From: Diadema setosum
Taxonomy: Eukaryota; Echinodermata; Echinoidea; Diadematoida; Diadematidae
Direction of reading: 5' to 3'
Assembly: GCA_033980235.1 (NCBI GenBank)
Contig: CM067070.1
Coordinates: 12,160,046-12,224,045, forward strand
Length of the DNA: 64,000 nucleotides
The notes beneath the pieces are model-generated. The model made no database searches. It was not told the DNA's origin and saw only the letters and a list, made by a program, of their open reading frames with translations. Shown one piece after another: positions 35,001 through 46,967 of this stretch (position 1 is its first letter; every line of letters begins with the position of its first letter). Both the position numbers and the translations under genes were made by a program.

Positions 35001-38000
35001 GAGACTACTACAGCTTGTGAGTCTTATGCGTACAACAGTATAAAGAAAATGTAAAAGAAAATTCAACGTATTTTCACTTTTTCGCATAATAAAAGAGCAC
35101 TTGACTTGCCTCTTTCTAAAGGCAGGGGGAATAATGTTACCCATAACATGTGTCGGTAACGAGTCAGGGGAATGTGTACTTTTTTCAAAAGATGGAATTT
35201 TGTGAAATTCTCTTTATATTTTCCTTATATTGTTGTACTCATGTGACATCTAAGTTATTCATACGCTGCAGTAGTCTTCTCATCCAGCGGGTACTGCACA
35301 AAAACTTCAAAAATTCATAACTTTTGAACGGAATGTCTGATTTTCCTCAAACTTTCAATGATGTGTTCTACTAATATTGCTTCATTCTCTCAATCCTTAT
35401 GTTTATGAAGGTGAACTTGTCCGTTTACGAGATTTTTATGTTTAAAGTGCACTGACTTTCTGGGTGATTCGAATGTGATGTCACTGTTGTTGGTTTTACA
35501 GCACCCCTCGTGGCCTATTTTTACAGTCGCCTACCTTCACCTTGGCCCCGTGTGATGCTTATTGGTGGCCCAGTCCTGTCATCGCTGGGCTTCGCTCTGG
35601 CTAGCTTGACCGCCAACTACGCGCAGTTCACAGCCTGCATTGGACTAACTGGTAAGCTACATTAAAGGGATTATGTAGTTTTGGTTTAAGTGGAGCATTA
35701 GGTTTTCACTTTTTTTTGTAAGATAATGAGAAACCGTCTTATGAATTATGGAAGGACATGCAATTCTAAGAGGAATTCAAAGTTTGAGACAAATTGGTTT
35801 GAAATGGCATAGATATCCAAAACAAAGAGGTCCTTCAAAAAACTTGGGACCCATCTTTTACTAAGACGGCTTTGCGGTAGTCTGTTTTTGGATATCTTAG
35901 CCATTTCATCAGTAAACTTTGAATTACTCTTAAAATTGTGGGCGCCTTTGATATTTCATAAGTTGTTTCTAATTTTCTCGCAAAAAGTTACAATGTAAAT
36001 CCCCAATCCCATCTCTGCAAGTATGAAGGATTGAACTGAAGAACAAAAACTATAGTCACATTGTTATTCAGTGCGGGATAACGCATTATCAGTCTTTTGT
36101 TTCTTTTCACGCGTTTATCCTTGATTAGCCAATCGGAAAAACTGTCAGAATTCTTCCCTAGTCAGTGCATTTTATTTATATATATGAGAAAAGATTCATT
36201 TTGTTATCTTTTCTGCATACTTATTCAATACATGACACCACACTATCTAGTCATCATCAAGATGTACTTCAAACTTTTTGTTATCATCGATTATGAAGTG
36301 AGGCAGGCCGCCAGTTTTCAGTCCCCCTTTTTTTCCTGCTGATCTGACGTCATTCTCTATAATGGAACCCAATGTGAACAGTCCATGGCCTTTTGTCCTC
36401 AATTAAAAGCTGAACCCTGGGCTCTCTTCATTATATTAATAGTTATCCGTCCGTCTGCCCTCTTCTCTTCTGTTCTAGAGCAGGATAACGTGTGAACAAC
36501 GGGAAAATTCGCACGAATGGGAAACACAGCAGCTTATTATTTTGAAAACACAAATTCTGGCCTCTGAAAAACTTGAAAACAAGTCAATATGTAGATAGTA
36601 CAACTAGAGGCAATTCCATAGGATTGGGAACTATGCACTTTTCACTGCATCCTCGGCCTCTTGTCTATAACCTTGACCAGGATGCCCTCATTTCCATAAC
36701 ATCACAAAAATCATTACCTCGAACAGGCTAGGAATTCAACTCAGAGTAATTCGCATCCAGCACACTCTACTGCGCCCGATTATTGGAGCGAAAACATGCG
36801 CCTTATTAATGGAAGTCATATTCCAACAAATTATAGAAATATGAAACTGGCATGTATCCACGATAACGCCTCATATTTTTATATATATCTCAGAAATGAA
36901 CGATAAACGGCAAATCATTATTATGTTAGATTATTCTGACGAATGAGAAAATGAAAAAAAAGTTAAAGACTTCTCAAAGTTTCCATACTTTTTAACAATG
37001 TATGTATTCAGATTGCCAGAAGCGAAGATGTACCAAGTAACTCACAATAGCAAGATTTCGCGATATCGTTTATTTTGTTGTGCATTGTCCATATTTGGCT
37101 CGCTGTCTATAAACATTTATTTATTTTTGTTTACATTCGTTTTGCTGCTATAGAAGAAATATGAATCTCAGATATGAAACCACACTTTGTACGAGTATAT
37201 CATCTTCATCTATAGGGGCAGTGGACACGCAAATACAACTGTTGCTTATAGATGGTACATATCGGTCGCCCCCATGTATTCTCAAGCCACAGTAATGTAT
37301 AGTGATGCCAGTCCTTGTATAAGTTACATTTTACATTTTTCCCCCTTTTTTTTGGGGGGGGGGGGATGGGGATGGTTGGGGTAGTGGCAGTCGTGCTCAA
37401 ACTGGGCACCAGACGGGTAACAAGATACGAAGTATCCCATACACGTGTTGAAGTGATTATTGCAGCTTGGAATTTCCGCTTGTGTTATTATGTGTTTAAT
37501 AAGTTAAACTGTAGGATGAAAATTAGTAGTAAGAATAAGTACCTGTTCAACCCCCCAAAAAATCCTCCCAATCCTTCCAATCGATGGGAGGATTGGTATT
37601 ACGTCATAGTGTGTCATCGAGAACAATAGGTGAGGGTACAATGCAAATATTTGACAGATTGCGCAATGGGTGTTCTATATTGAATGGTATATAAGTGAGG
37701 AAATATGATTCTACTGAGTGTTATCTTTTTTTCGCTTCGATTGTTCTGGTAATTGCTATGACTACTGGTTGATCTTTATGCGTTTTCTACTTCTCTGGTT
37801 TACAGAGATTCCCAAGACGATGTGTATACATGGTTAATGTAAACAGCACTTTTTGTACACGTGATTGCTCTTTCAATGGCCTGATAGACCCGAATCATCT
37901 GCAGAAGGCAGATTCATTCATTGTAAGTCTGTTGTAGGAGGACAAAGGTTTTGCCTATCACTCTTGAGCCTTCTTTCTGCGAGAGTGATGGGCAGGTCAC

Positions 38001-40565
38001 CATAATCTCCGCCCCCCCCCCCCCCCGAAATATGATTGTAGTTCAGTTATGTTCACACGCTAGTTTCGTTGCTTAATGCGGGCGAAATGTGATTGAAAAA
38101 CACCTCTGGAACGTCATTATTTTGAAACACGACAGTGATTACATTTTAAATCACCTTCTGCGCATGCAGTTTGCATTCACACGGCAAGGAACTTGCTGGA
38201 TTTAAAACACGATTCTAGTTTGCTTAATATTACACTCGTGTTTCAAATTAGACAATCTCGGTAAGTGTGGAGACTCGACTCAACATCAGTGGTCAAGTTC
38301 AATTAACAGCATCAACATATTAATGATATATCATGTACTTGCGGAAAAGGGGGTTTGCGAGAGAAAATGGAAAGATTGTTCATAAAGTTATGATTCCACA
38401 TTAGGTCCCAATGATAGAGAACCTCCCAGATCAATGCCCCATAAAGAGGAAATCCACCGCAAAAATAAATAAACTTCAAAAGAAAGAGAAAAATATTCCC
38501 TACAGAACAATACAAATGTGACACAAAAACTGAAATTTCACATGTTTTCGGAAAACGCTTCTTGTCCACTCCTTATGAATATTCAAATGAGAAAGCTGTC
38601 GATGTCATGCTCTCATAATTTCTATTCATTTCATATACAGAAATGACAAAAATATCATTTCAGATGTATAAATATAAAACATGCATCCCATTGGGATCCT
38701 CCTCTTCATCGTCAAATTACATGATTGCCAGAAATAATTACTAATGTATGAAGACAATTTCTATGTCTCCTCTTTTTTCTGTGAACGGCAGGATTCGGCT
38801 TTTCCTTCATGATGATGTGCTTGCTGCTTGAACTCAGCGAGCAGGCAGGTACACACTTCGGCCTCTGTCTCGGGATAGGGATGACCGGCTTTGCGATAGG
38901 CATGGCGATCATTCCGCTGCTCGGAGAGTTCCTGATGACCATCTACGGCTGGAGAGGCGCCATGTTGATTCTTGGTGGGCTCATGGGAAATATCACACCA
39001 ATGACTGCGGCAATTATTCCGAAGGTCCCCGCTTCCTCCAGGGGTAATGTAGAGAGAAAGGAGCGGGGAACGAAGGAGGAAAATAAACTCATGGGTAGTG
39101 ATGCATCGGATCAAAAAGGACATGAAAACCGAGTGACACTTACAAGTGACGATGAGCAGTATTACACTGAGAACGAAGAATTGGGAAGTCTTATAGCTGC
39201 TCCAGGAAGAAATGAATGCATAACTTACGAAGCAGAAGGTCCACGTAATCAAGGTGATTATTCTTCCAGGCCAAGGCGAGAAAATTTAGATCTCCGAAAT
39301 TCTAGCTTGAACCGTCTAGATAATGATCAATCACAGAGTAACAGTTTTTCCTACATGGCCAAATGGACCCGAACAAAGAGTGCAATGCAAAATTCTCTGA
39401 ATAATTCAGAATATTACCAAAACCCGTCATTGACTCTGTACTTAACTGCCTTAGTGCCGTATGGCATGTCATATGGGGCATGGCATAGCTTCTTGATACC
39501 CCGTGCTGCTGAGAGCGGGCTGGTCATTTTCCACGTCATCTTGGTCAGTGTTTGTGTAGCCGTCTCGAATATCACTGGTCGAATCGTAATCGGGCTAGCC
39601 GCCGAGAAATTCCGCAGGCCTCATGAAATCCATCTCACCCTTACTTTCATGAACGCAACTTTCGTGCTTTGTGACGTCCTAATCTTCCGGTCGACGGCCA
39701 TCTTACGGACAGCGGCCATCTTTGTGACGTCATTCTTGTCTTCGTTTGCCATGGCTGGTCGCGGCGTATTAGTTGTCATGCTTTCTCGTTGCCTGGCATC
39801 TGCTGATCACCGCTTCATTGCCATGGGTATCGGAGAATTTAACGTCGGTTTGGGTTCTTTGGCCGGTGCGTTCATTGCAGGTAATGTCCCGCATTTTTCT
39901 AAATATTGTAACTTCAATGCTAGGCGTTATTAAAGAAAAGCGTGTAGAAACCTGAGTGATAATGTCTCTTGTATTTTTCTTATCGAGCCCTGGCCCTGTT
40001 GGACTGTTTACAAAACGTCAAAATCTCTTCGTGTTTACCATGTTTATCAGATAAAATAAAGATCCTTTCCCCTCATCTTTTCCTAGTTCTCGCATACAGA
40101 ATACTTACATACTTTAATGATAAAAGAAGTCATGTCACACAATAACACTGGACATACATATCAAATATTTTCCCTTTTGTCAATCCTAATTTATATATAA
40201 ATATTCTATGATATACTTTTCATGCTGTATAGATCTATTTGATTTTCACGTCAAGTGTAAACCTCATCGGGCTTGGCTTGAATGGACGTCACAGAATATG
40301 CTGTAAGAGGTTTCTTTACAAGAATAGGACTGGTCATTTGTATATCAAGTTTAGAAACATGTTTGCTGTTAGAAGATGCACGTGCATATCAACGTTCTAC
40401 GTTTCTAACCATGGAATATTCTACTTTACTGTTATTTCACAATCTGCAGGATTTATGGCGGATAGATTCGGCGGCTTTAACCTGTCATTTGCGATGGTGG
40501 TCGGTTTCGAGATCCCGGTTTTTCTGCTGGTGCTATTATCGAAATTAAAAAAAGAAACACCATAG
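31876..40565 (+). CDS. SLC16/monocarboxylate-transporter-like protein A (whole gene, four coding exons)
   Basis: The spliced model joins 31876-32086, 35502-35651, 38792-39880 and 40450-40565. All borders are GT/AG, all junctions are phase 1, and the total of 1566 nt gives 521 residues, usual for this family. Twelve hydrophobic segments can be placed, six before and six after a polar loop of about 130 residues (about 190-320). Family marks are the TM1 segment with VIKSIGVFLP, the YGWRGAMLILGGL block at TM6, SNITGRIVIG at TM8 and the LAGAFIAG/DRFGGF ending. The usual DGGWGW motif before TM1 and the RRxLA motif before TM5 are not present. Substrate is unknown; a proton-linked plasma-membrane transporter is the family default. 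Close paralogue of the partial gene at 53-58 kb. Confidence 0.85.
32087..34863. other. Intron 1 of SLC16-like A, first part
   Basis: No coding exon was recognised. Poly-A and poly-C tracts near 33930-33980 and a poly-G run near 34170. The rest of the intron holds MITE family A. Confidence 0.5.
34868..35422 (+). mobile_element. TTAA-flanked MITE family A, full-length copy in intron
   Basis: Starts AGGACAATTCACCTTCAT after TTAA (34864-34867) and ends GAAGGTGAACTTGTCC, where the right TTAA has decayed. About 555 bp, with long inverted arms. It lies 80 bp upstream of coding exon 2. Confidence 0.88.
35502..35651 (+). CDS. SLC16-like A, coding exon 2
   Basis: A 150-nt exon between TTTTACAG and AACTG|GTAAGC. 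It reads APLVAYFYSR, then MLIGGPVLSSLGFALAS (TM3) and the start of TM4. The paralogous exon at 58126-58275 has the same length and phase. Confidence 0.9.
35666..36055 (+). mobile_element. TTAA-flanked MITE family B, in intron 2 next to splice donor
   Basis: Starts AGGGATTATGTAGTTTTGG after TTAA (35662-35665), only 10 nt past the exon 2 border. The left half and middle match family B well; the right end is decayed (AAAAACTATAGTC). Confidence 0.8.
36056..38791. other. Intron 2 of SLC16-like A
   Basis: No coding exon recognised. A stretch near 38330-38660 shares short blocks (CTTATGAATATTCAAATGAG, GATGTCATGCTCTCA) with 51010-51340, suggesting one more dispersed repeat. Poly-G and poly-C runs near 37356 and 38013. 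Confidence 0.5.
38792..39880 (+). CDS. SLC16-like A, coding exon 3
   Basis: A 1089-nt exon between AACGGCAG and TTGCAG|GTAATG. It encodes TM4-TM11 and the central loop. The loop (about residues 190-320) is polar and Asn/Ser/Glu-rich. TM8 reads SNITGRIVIGLAAEKF, with Asn380 where MCT1 has Asp302 and Arg384 at the Arg306 position, by motif alignment. Confidence 0.92.
40450..40565 (+). CDS. SLC16-like A, coding exon 4
   Basis: Acceptor AATCTGCAG at 40449. The exon reads GFMADRFGGFNLSFAMVVGF, then TM12 (IPVFLLVLLS), and ends KLKKETP with stop TAG at 40563-40565. The short basic tail after TM12 is cytosolic in this family. Confidence 0.88.
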
Positions 40566-40840
40566 CTGAAAAGAAATTGCCATAGTTAGTTAACGGGTGC
40601 ATCTACAAATATGTTTTTTTTTTTTCTGATAAATTGATACATTTTCAAAAATGATGTTTACGTAATATCTTATACGAACGCAAGTGCAATTATATATGTC
40701 AGATTGACATTACGTCACAATGATTAAGTACAGACTGTGACCCATAACTTCAAGTTTAACTTACTTCGAGGATAAGCTCTTCCCCCCTTTAACTTCGACG
40801 CGCGTTCACACGACGAAGCCTTTCATCAAAGGTGTAGGTT

Positions 40841-41045
40841 ATCATGGGGGTGTTATGGCATAGTGGATAAGACACCCGACTCCCGATCAGAGAACCCGAG
40901 TTTGAATCCCGCCCAGTGCTTACGGCCTTAGACAGGATGTTTTTACCCAATCTGGCAGGGCCCTCTGGTAGAGCAATTGCAACACTAAAGAGGCTACCCT
41001 GGGTAAATAAGACCTCATTATCATCATCATCATCATTATTATACT
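40841..41045 (+). mobile_element. tRNA-derived SINE with ATC-repeat tail
   Basis: The head resembles a tRNA: TGGCATAGTGGAT (A box) at about 40857 and GAGTTTGAATCCCGC (B box) at about 40899. A tRNA-unrelated body ends in AAGACCTC and then (ATC)n. It is taken as a SINE rather than a tRNA gene because the 3' acceptor stem does not pair with the 5' end and the body continues. Confidence 0.75.
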
Positions 41046-41569
41046 GTAGTTTAACATCGATAACCCCCTGCCCCCTTAACAACGGAATGAGTGAGACTCA
41101 ATCGATGATAAAACCACAGAACCGGAAGTTTCGATATTACCCCAGAACGAGGGGCACTGTACATGTATCAATATTCGGGTGTTGACCTTGAAGCTAAAAG
41201 GAATGGTGGTTCACGGAGAGGTCACCTTCGAATTGGTTGATTATCGTGTCAAAACGCAGGAAGCTTCGGGGTAGCATCGGGAGAAGAGTCTTCCCCTGAG
41301 AAGAATAGGGAGTTTTCGCTATACAACGGGAAGATCGAGAATACGCGGAAGCAATCAGCTGTGGCAGTCCCCGTACTCGGACTCCCGTCCCCATATCTAA
41401 GCAGTTTCGCTTTCCTGGACAGGACGAGAGCGTATGGACAAGATCGCTGATTGGCTGGCTGGCTGGCCGGCTCACTCGCTGCCCAGCATAGGGACCGAAC
41501 GCTATTTTGGCCGGGACGTTTCTCGGCTTTGATCATGCGCAGAAGCAAATTTTGCACACGGCACGCTCA
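41046..41569. other. Intergenic stretch with GGGGTAGC-type motifs
   Basis: No gene. CTTCGGGGTAGCATCGGG (41265) and TTCCCCTGAGAAGA are shared with 42690-42960, so it may be the left side of the inverted-repeat structure that follows. Confidence 0.4.
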
Positions 41570-42660
41570 ACTCCCAGGCGCATCGCGAATATTTTTTCCG
41601 TACATGGAAACGCTACAGGACATGAATTATTCATAAGTTTAGCTGAAATTTTGAAGTGCGCAGGCGCGTGGACTCTGCTAAATTTCTATGGCTTGGCCAA
41701 TTTGTACAGGATGAACGGACTCGCATACTGTACATTATCTACATACATGATCGTAACCGAGCTCGAGATATGCGGGGAGCTAGCGGCGCGGTGGAGAGCA
41801 TCGTGATTGTCAGCCAGGGCAGCCAGCGTGGAGGAGCTGAGCAGGTACATTGGTAGTTCACGTGAAATATGAAACTTTAAAAGTCACAACTGCTACAGCC
41901 ATAGACTTGTGGAATTGATGCCACATTACCACTATTCGTACATGCATAAATGGCCAAATACGAGCTCTTTCGAAATCTTTTGCACGACCCTTTTTGTGGA
42001 TCGGGTACTAGTATTCGCAGGGAGGAGAGACCTCCCTGGTATTCGTAAATACACTGCTACCATGCACAGTTGGCCTACTCCGTACCACGAAGCGGACGTG
42101 TATTCACAATCGACTTTTCAGTGCTGCCAGTGCACATGTCATGGTGACTCGAGATCGAACATCTTGAGTGCACTTTCGAATTATACAACGATAAGATCAT
42201 TACGAATCCACATGTAAACTAATGATAGTAGATTGAACTTTAGTAGAGTCTAGTTCTGTGTTTTCAAACTGATCAGTTGTCATTAGAAGTAACATTGGTT
42301 TATAGGTGGTATTGTCAGCGTGATTGTATCAGACGTACAAGGTCATTTTCCCTGCATGTTGTTCATTGAGATCGGACGAACCTCGATTGTGAGTGTAGTC
42401 ACACGTTTACGCTCGAATGTATGCACAACACACACACACACACACGTCTACACACACATACACAGGTACTACTACTACTACTGCATGTATATGTGTACAC
42501 AGAGCCTCACTAGTCGAGTCCGTTCATTGTGTACAAGTTGGCCAAGCCATAGAAATGTAGAGTCCACGCGCCTGCGCACTTCAAAATTTCAGCTAAACTT
42601 ATGAATAATTCATGTACTGTAGCGTTTCCATGTACGGAAAAAATATTCGCAGCCGCATCG
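41570..42660. repeat. Inverted repeat, about 145-bp arms around about 790 bp
   Basis: The left arm (about 41575-41727) and right arm (about 42515-42655) are reverse complements. Landmarks are TTTTTTCCGTACATGGAAAC, CATGAATTATTCATAAG, GAAGTGCGCAGGCGCGTGGA and GCTTGGCCAA, with a few differences. It could be a foldback element or a local inverted duplication. A CA microsatellite lies at 42428-42470. Confidence 0.75.
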
Positions 42661-42689
42661 TGCTTGCGAAAACTCCCTATTGTGTCTGT

Positions 42690-42960
42690 TAAGACGCAAC
42701 TCAGTGGACAGCCTCGGGATAGCCGCGGGGTAGCCTCGGGTGAAATCTTAAGCCCAGTCTTAACAGGCCACAAAACGTAAGGTAGCTTCGGGGTAGCTTC
42801 GGGGTAGCCTCGGGTGAAGAATATTCCCCTGAGAAGATTGTGTCTGTTAAGATGCAATACAGTGGACAGCTTCGGGGTAGCCGCGGGGTATATAACCTCG
42901 GGGTAGCCTCGAACGAAATCTTACCCTGCGATCGACCAGGGTAAACGCGGGGTGAATCTT
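42690..42960. repeat. Short degenerate tandem repeats of GGGGTAGC
   Basis: AGC(C/T)(T/G)CGGGGTAGC units recur many times, interspersed with two copies of CAGTGGACAGC and ATTCCCCTGAGAAGA. Confidence 0.65.
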
Positions 42961-43492
42961 CCCCCGAGGCGTCTCGTGACCAGCCAGCGCTAAGTCAGGT
43001 GACCAGCGCTGCGCCACACAATTTAATCCTACAAACTCTCCTTATGCATCAGCGCGACAAGATGCCTTGCGGAACACTTCGACTTCTGCACAGCGTGTAT
43101 TGGGCTGTGTGTATCTACTAGTCGTGTTTTATTACGTATATAACAGACGTCACACTCACCAAGTTCTGTGGGTTGAACACTGTATCGTAATCGTAATAGA
43201 CGTGCTGTGATTAAACGTGTGGCTGATTTCATGACTTGTACTTCGTTTACTTCTTTTTGAAAGATCCTTAAGAAAAGAGAAATATAAAAGGAAGACGCTT
43301 TCACAGTAAACATATTTCAAGGAAAAACAATAGGCCAAATGTTATTGAAACTCCTGGGTAGATACTAGGTCCTACATGCCTGGGTCAGCAGTTCACACTT
43401 GCACATACGCGATCACATGCTAGTGCAATGACAATGATGTGCGTGTGAAATGTTTCATTTTCTTCGTATCTTTATTGTGATTGGTCAAGAAG

Positions 43493-43810
43493 AGCGTATC
43501 CTCCCCAGAGGTTTTCGAGCAATGCCTGTTAAAACGGGGCACTCGCCTTTAACCCATGTTTTATGGAATCTGTGAAATGTAATCTTCGCTGGCGAAAACC
43601 CGGACGCGCCCCGGGTAGAAGGTCTGGTAAGACGAGGCTATTAAGGGCGTATCCTCCCCGGAGGTTTACGAGAAATGCTTGTTAAAACGGGGCACTTGGC
43701 GTTTACTAGTAACCCATGTTTTATGGAATCTGTGGAAAGTAATCTTCGCCAGCGAACACTCGGGCGCACCCTGGCGCGCCCGGGGAGAAGGTCTGTTATA
43801 AGACGGGGCT
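43493..43810. repeat. Tandem duplication, 154-bp period
   Basis: Copies begin GCGTATCCTCCCC at 43493 and 43647. They share GTTAAAACGGGGCACT, AACCCATGTTTTATGGAATC and AGTAATCTTCGC-type blocks. GC-rich relative to the flanks. Confidence 0.85.
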
Positions 43811-44513
43811 TACGAGTAAAGGGCCCCGCAGCTCGTGGATAATACGTTAACCCTGAGAAATCTCGTACTAGTAATATCATCAAGTTAACTGCAAGTTAGC
43901 TGAACGTCGAATGCGTCTACGCGGTACTTAACTAAGATCTTATTCTCGAAGTTAGCTTACTTTGAAGGTACAGATTACCGTCTGAATTTAACTAATGTAC
44001 TGTTGGTAGGACTCGATGGTGCCAGTAGACTAGCCTTCGCTAATATGAAAATAGACTGATTGTAAAATTTGCTGAATTTCATGGAACAAACTGCAAAAGG
44101 CAGATTCTTTTCTATACTATGAACATCAATGTAACCACATGGTAACAACATTCATCTGCTTATGCCGGGCTTCTTTCGTAAAATATCGCTCTATGTAACT
44201 TGTGATTCGAGCTGTAGGCCTCTACATACGCGTGTATCATTAAGTATATTTACTATTAATCATTATTTTGTAAAACCCGCGTTAAACCCTCTTCTCCGTT
44301 AGGTATGCGTGAGTTTTAGTATTTCATACTTTTACTATGATGTAATCAATAACCGTTTTGTTAATAATGGTTCAGCTGTTCGATATTCAGCTTGGATCTT
44401 CTGACATTTCAGTCATTGCAAGCATTAGATAACAATAACAATTATTACCTATATAAGGTAGTTTTGCCGGGCTATTGTAGTTGGTATACACTGTATTTTG
44501 ATTGGTGGGGAAT
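43811..44513. other. Intergenic stretch, nothing recognised
   Basis: AT-rich, no gene recognised. Confidence 0.4.
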
Positions 44514-44792
44514 CCAGTTTCCGGCGGGCAAAATTATTGGGTATCCTCCTTCTTCCTGGTTTCGCCATTAATTTTACATGTAAACACCCAAAAAAGAAAA
44601 GATATGCACAAACCACCAGTTTCCAGCTGGCATTACTAGTGAGTATCCTCTTTCTTCCGGGTCTCGACATTAACTTTTACATGTAGACACCAAGAGAACA
44701 TATGCACAAACCACCAGTTTCCAGCGGGCATTATTAGTGGGTATCCTCCTTCTTCCGGGTTTCGACATTGACTTTACATGTAGGCCCTACAC
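44514..44792. repeat. Tandem repeat, about 100-bp period, 2.8 copies
   Basis: Units begin CCAGTTTCC at 44514, 44616 and 44714, each followed by GGTATCCTCCTTCTTCC-like and TTTACATGTA blocks. Confidence 0.85.
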
Positions 44793-46380
44793 ACCAAGAC
44801 AAAACAATTCAACCGTTCATGGACAGGTGTGTTTTACAGAAGTTAAAGTTTCTTTGTTCATAGCTCTTCATGTACCTTCACCATATTGTCCTTCTTTATT
44901 GCGCCATTCCGCACGATGTTCAAGTTTTATGTTATCGTATCAACTGAGAAGTTATTTTATAAAGACATCCTATAATAGCGTCTACTATACAATCTCCCCC
45001 AAACATCGGGTATGTTACAAATTTTGATAAATTCAAATCTGTCCAAGACGTAGTATAAAGTGTCTATATTTCCCCCAAAACATCAAATCTGCGTTAGACA
45101 TCAATTTAATCATATATTTTGTATTGCTGATTATGTTAGTAATATAATTATTGACCCAAGGAGGTTTTGTATGATTTTTTTTTTCAAGAAACACTGTACA
45201 CCCAAAGTCACAATACGTACAATGCCCGCGCCATGTAACCTTTGACCTGTGACCTGGTCACCTCGGTCACTATTGATAAACGGATGTTATCAATTGAGGA
45301 TAAGCATAAATTCTCGATATCGCCAAATGCGCAGAAAACTTCTGCACACGCTAAAATACGTCTGTCACAGATGCACACCTGTGGTATTCCTCGGTGCCCT
45401 TATCGCTTCCTGTTGTCTTGCGTGATAGTTCTATACAATTTTTTTCTGCTTTTCTTTCGTTGCTGCTTTTTTTTTCTTCGCTTGGAATTCAACTAAAAAC
45501 GAGTTTATATTTTCAAAATTTTACTGACTTGTGGACACTGGAGTCATGGTTCACTACTGCAAGGCTTCAATGTGCTAGGCACGTGATTGAGAGCGAAGAA
45601 AATCTTCAACAAAAATACCCCTGGATAAAAACGGAACGTGATCTGAGTGCATATGAAGCCAAAACAGGAGCAAGTTTGTCCCCTGAGCTATCCTATAGCT
45701 GCTCTGCGCAAGGCACCCATAGGTATTGGCGATACCGAGAATTCTTTGCTCTGAACATAATTATTACAATAGCATACGGCTGAATATTATTCATTAGGTA
45801 AGAGTAAAACTGTTCATGGTACAGTGTGTGAAAGTTCGTCTTCCCATTGTTGCTATAAATATGTTTGTTGTCGAAACTTGCATTAAATATTGCCGTGGTG
45901 GTAAATACATTGTACATGTATATGGATTATCCTACTTATGTACGAAATAAATATAGAGTGTGTATAAATTTGATATTGCTGTGTTTGTGTGCCGTTTCTT
46001 TTGTTTTCGTTGAGGGCAAATGTATAGGTATTTTGGCTTACCCGTGCATGAAAACAAGTGCACAAGATATGATTTCACATGTGGTCAGTTGTGTTGAAGT
46101 ATGAAGGAAACTGTTCGTTATAATATTGTTTTAAACTCTACGACATGCAATACAGAAGCAAAGCTCTTGTTTTTCGTATTGCGAAATACAAATACAATGC
46201 ACAATGTATACTTGCTTTCATGCATACGGGGAAAGTACCTCAGATACCCAAATTGTTGAACCCCCTTAATGCACACAGACCCTAAATTCAAGAGGACGTT
46301 GTTTGATGGCGTAATAATCACCGATTTATAGCCTAAATGTATTTTCCTTACGAAGATCGACGATGTAAAGCTACAGTAGT
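44793..46380. other. Intergenic stretch, no supported gene
   Basis: An open frame at 45394-45783 (+) has a partly protein-like composition (WFTTARLQCARHVIESEENL) but no recognised family and no clear splice sites. It is not called. Confidence 0.4.
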
Positions 46381-46384
46381 TTAA

Positions 46385-46640
46385 GGGATGGTACTGTGTA
46401 GTTTTGGTTGGGATAGGGCTTCGGGTTTTTATACTTTGTACCATAATGAAAAGCCACTTATGAAATATGCAAGAACATACAAAACCAAAATTAAAATCAA
46501 AGTCTATGATGAAAATTGGTATTAAAATGACTGTGATATCAGAAAGCAAATTGGTCCCGATGAAAGGTGGGACCGCCATTCTGTTTATAGATATTTCAGC
46601 CGTTCCTGTATTTTCTTTCATGAAGCCCCTTCTCAACGAA
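46385..46640 (+). mobile_element. MITE family B, left part
   Basis: After TTAA (46381-46384): GGATGGTACTGTGTAGTTTT, ATAATGAAAAGCC, GATGAAAATTGG and TCCCGATGAAAGGTGGGACC, then decay. A long minus-strand open frame across it (46118-46636) is not considered a gene. Confidence 0.7.
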
Positions 46641-46913
46641 AGCTTAGATCGCGGAATTCAATTTAATTTAATGTGGCTTATTGTGTAAATATAAAATAAC
46701 AATCCAGCAAACTCGAAAATGAAATCAAAATAACACTGATAATATAAGCATACGTGGAAAAAAAAGATATACACATTAGACCTGAGCATCAAGAATGGGA
46801 TAGATAAGATGTACATGAATATGGCACGATGGAGAAGAGCGGGCAAGGAAGTAAAAATGTATAGAAGTTGGAAATGATTTCAAATCCTTAAAAGCAAAAG
46901 AGCGTTGTCTGTG

Positions 46914-46916
<3 letters not shown>

Positions 46917-46964
<48 letters not shown>
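46917..46964. repeat. (TA)n microsatellite, left flank of mariner-type MITE
   Basis: Perfect TA run. A second TA run resumes at 47592, so the element at 46965-47591 sits inside the microsatellite. Confidence 0.95.

Positions 46965-46967
<3 letters not shown>

Noticed and set aside
40850..40925. Possible tRNA gene
   Set aside because: A and B boxes are present but the acceptor stem does not close, and a non-tRNA body with an ATC tail follows. Called as a SINE.
45394..45783. 129-codon plus-strand open frame with protein-like patches
   Set aside because: No family recognised, no clear splice sites or start context. Left as unresolved non-coding.
46118..46636. 172-codon minus-strand open frame
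   Set aside because: It runs across MITE family B and its flank, with no recognisable domain.
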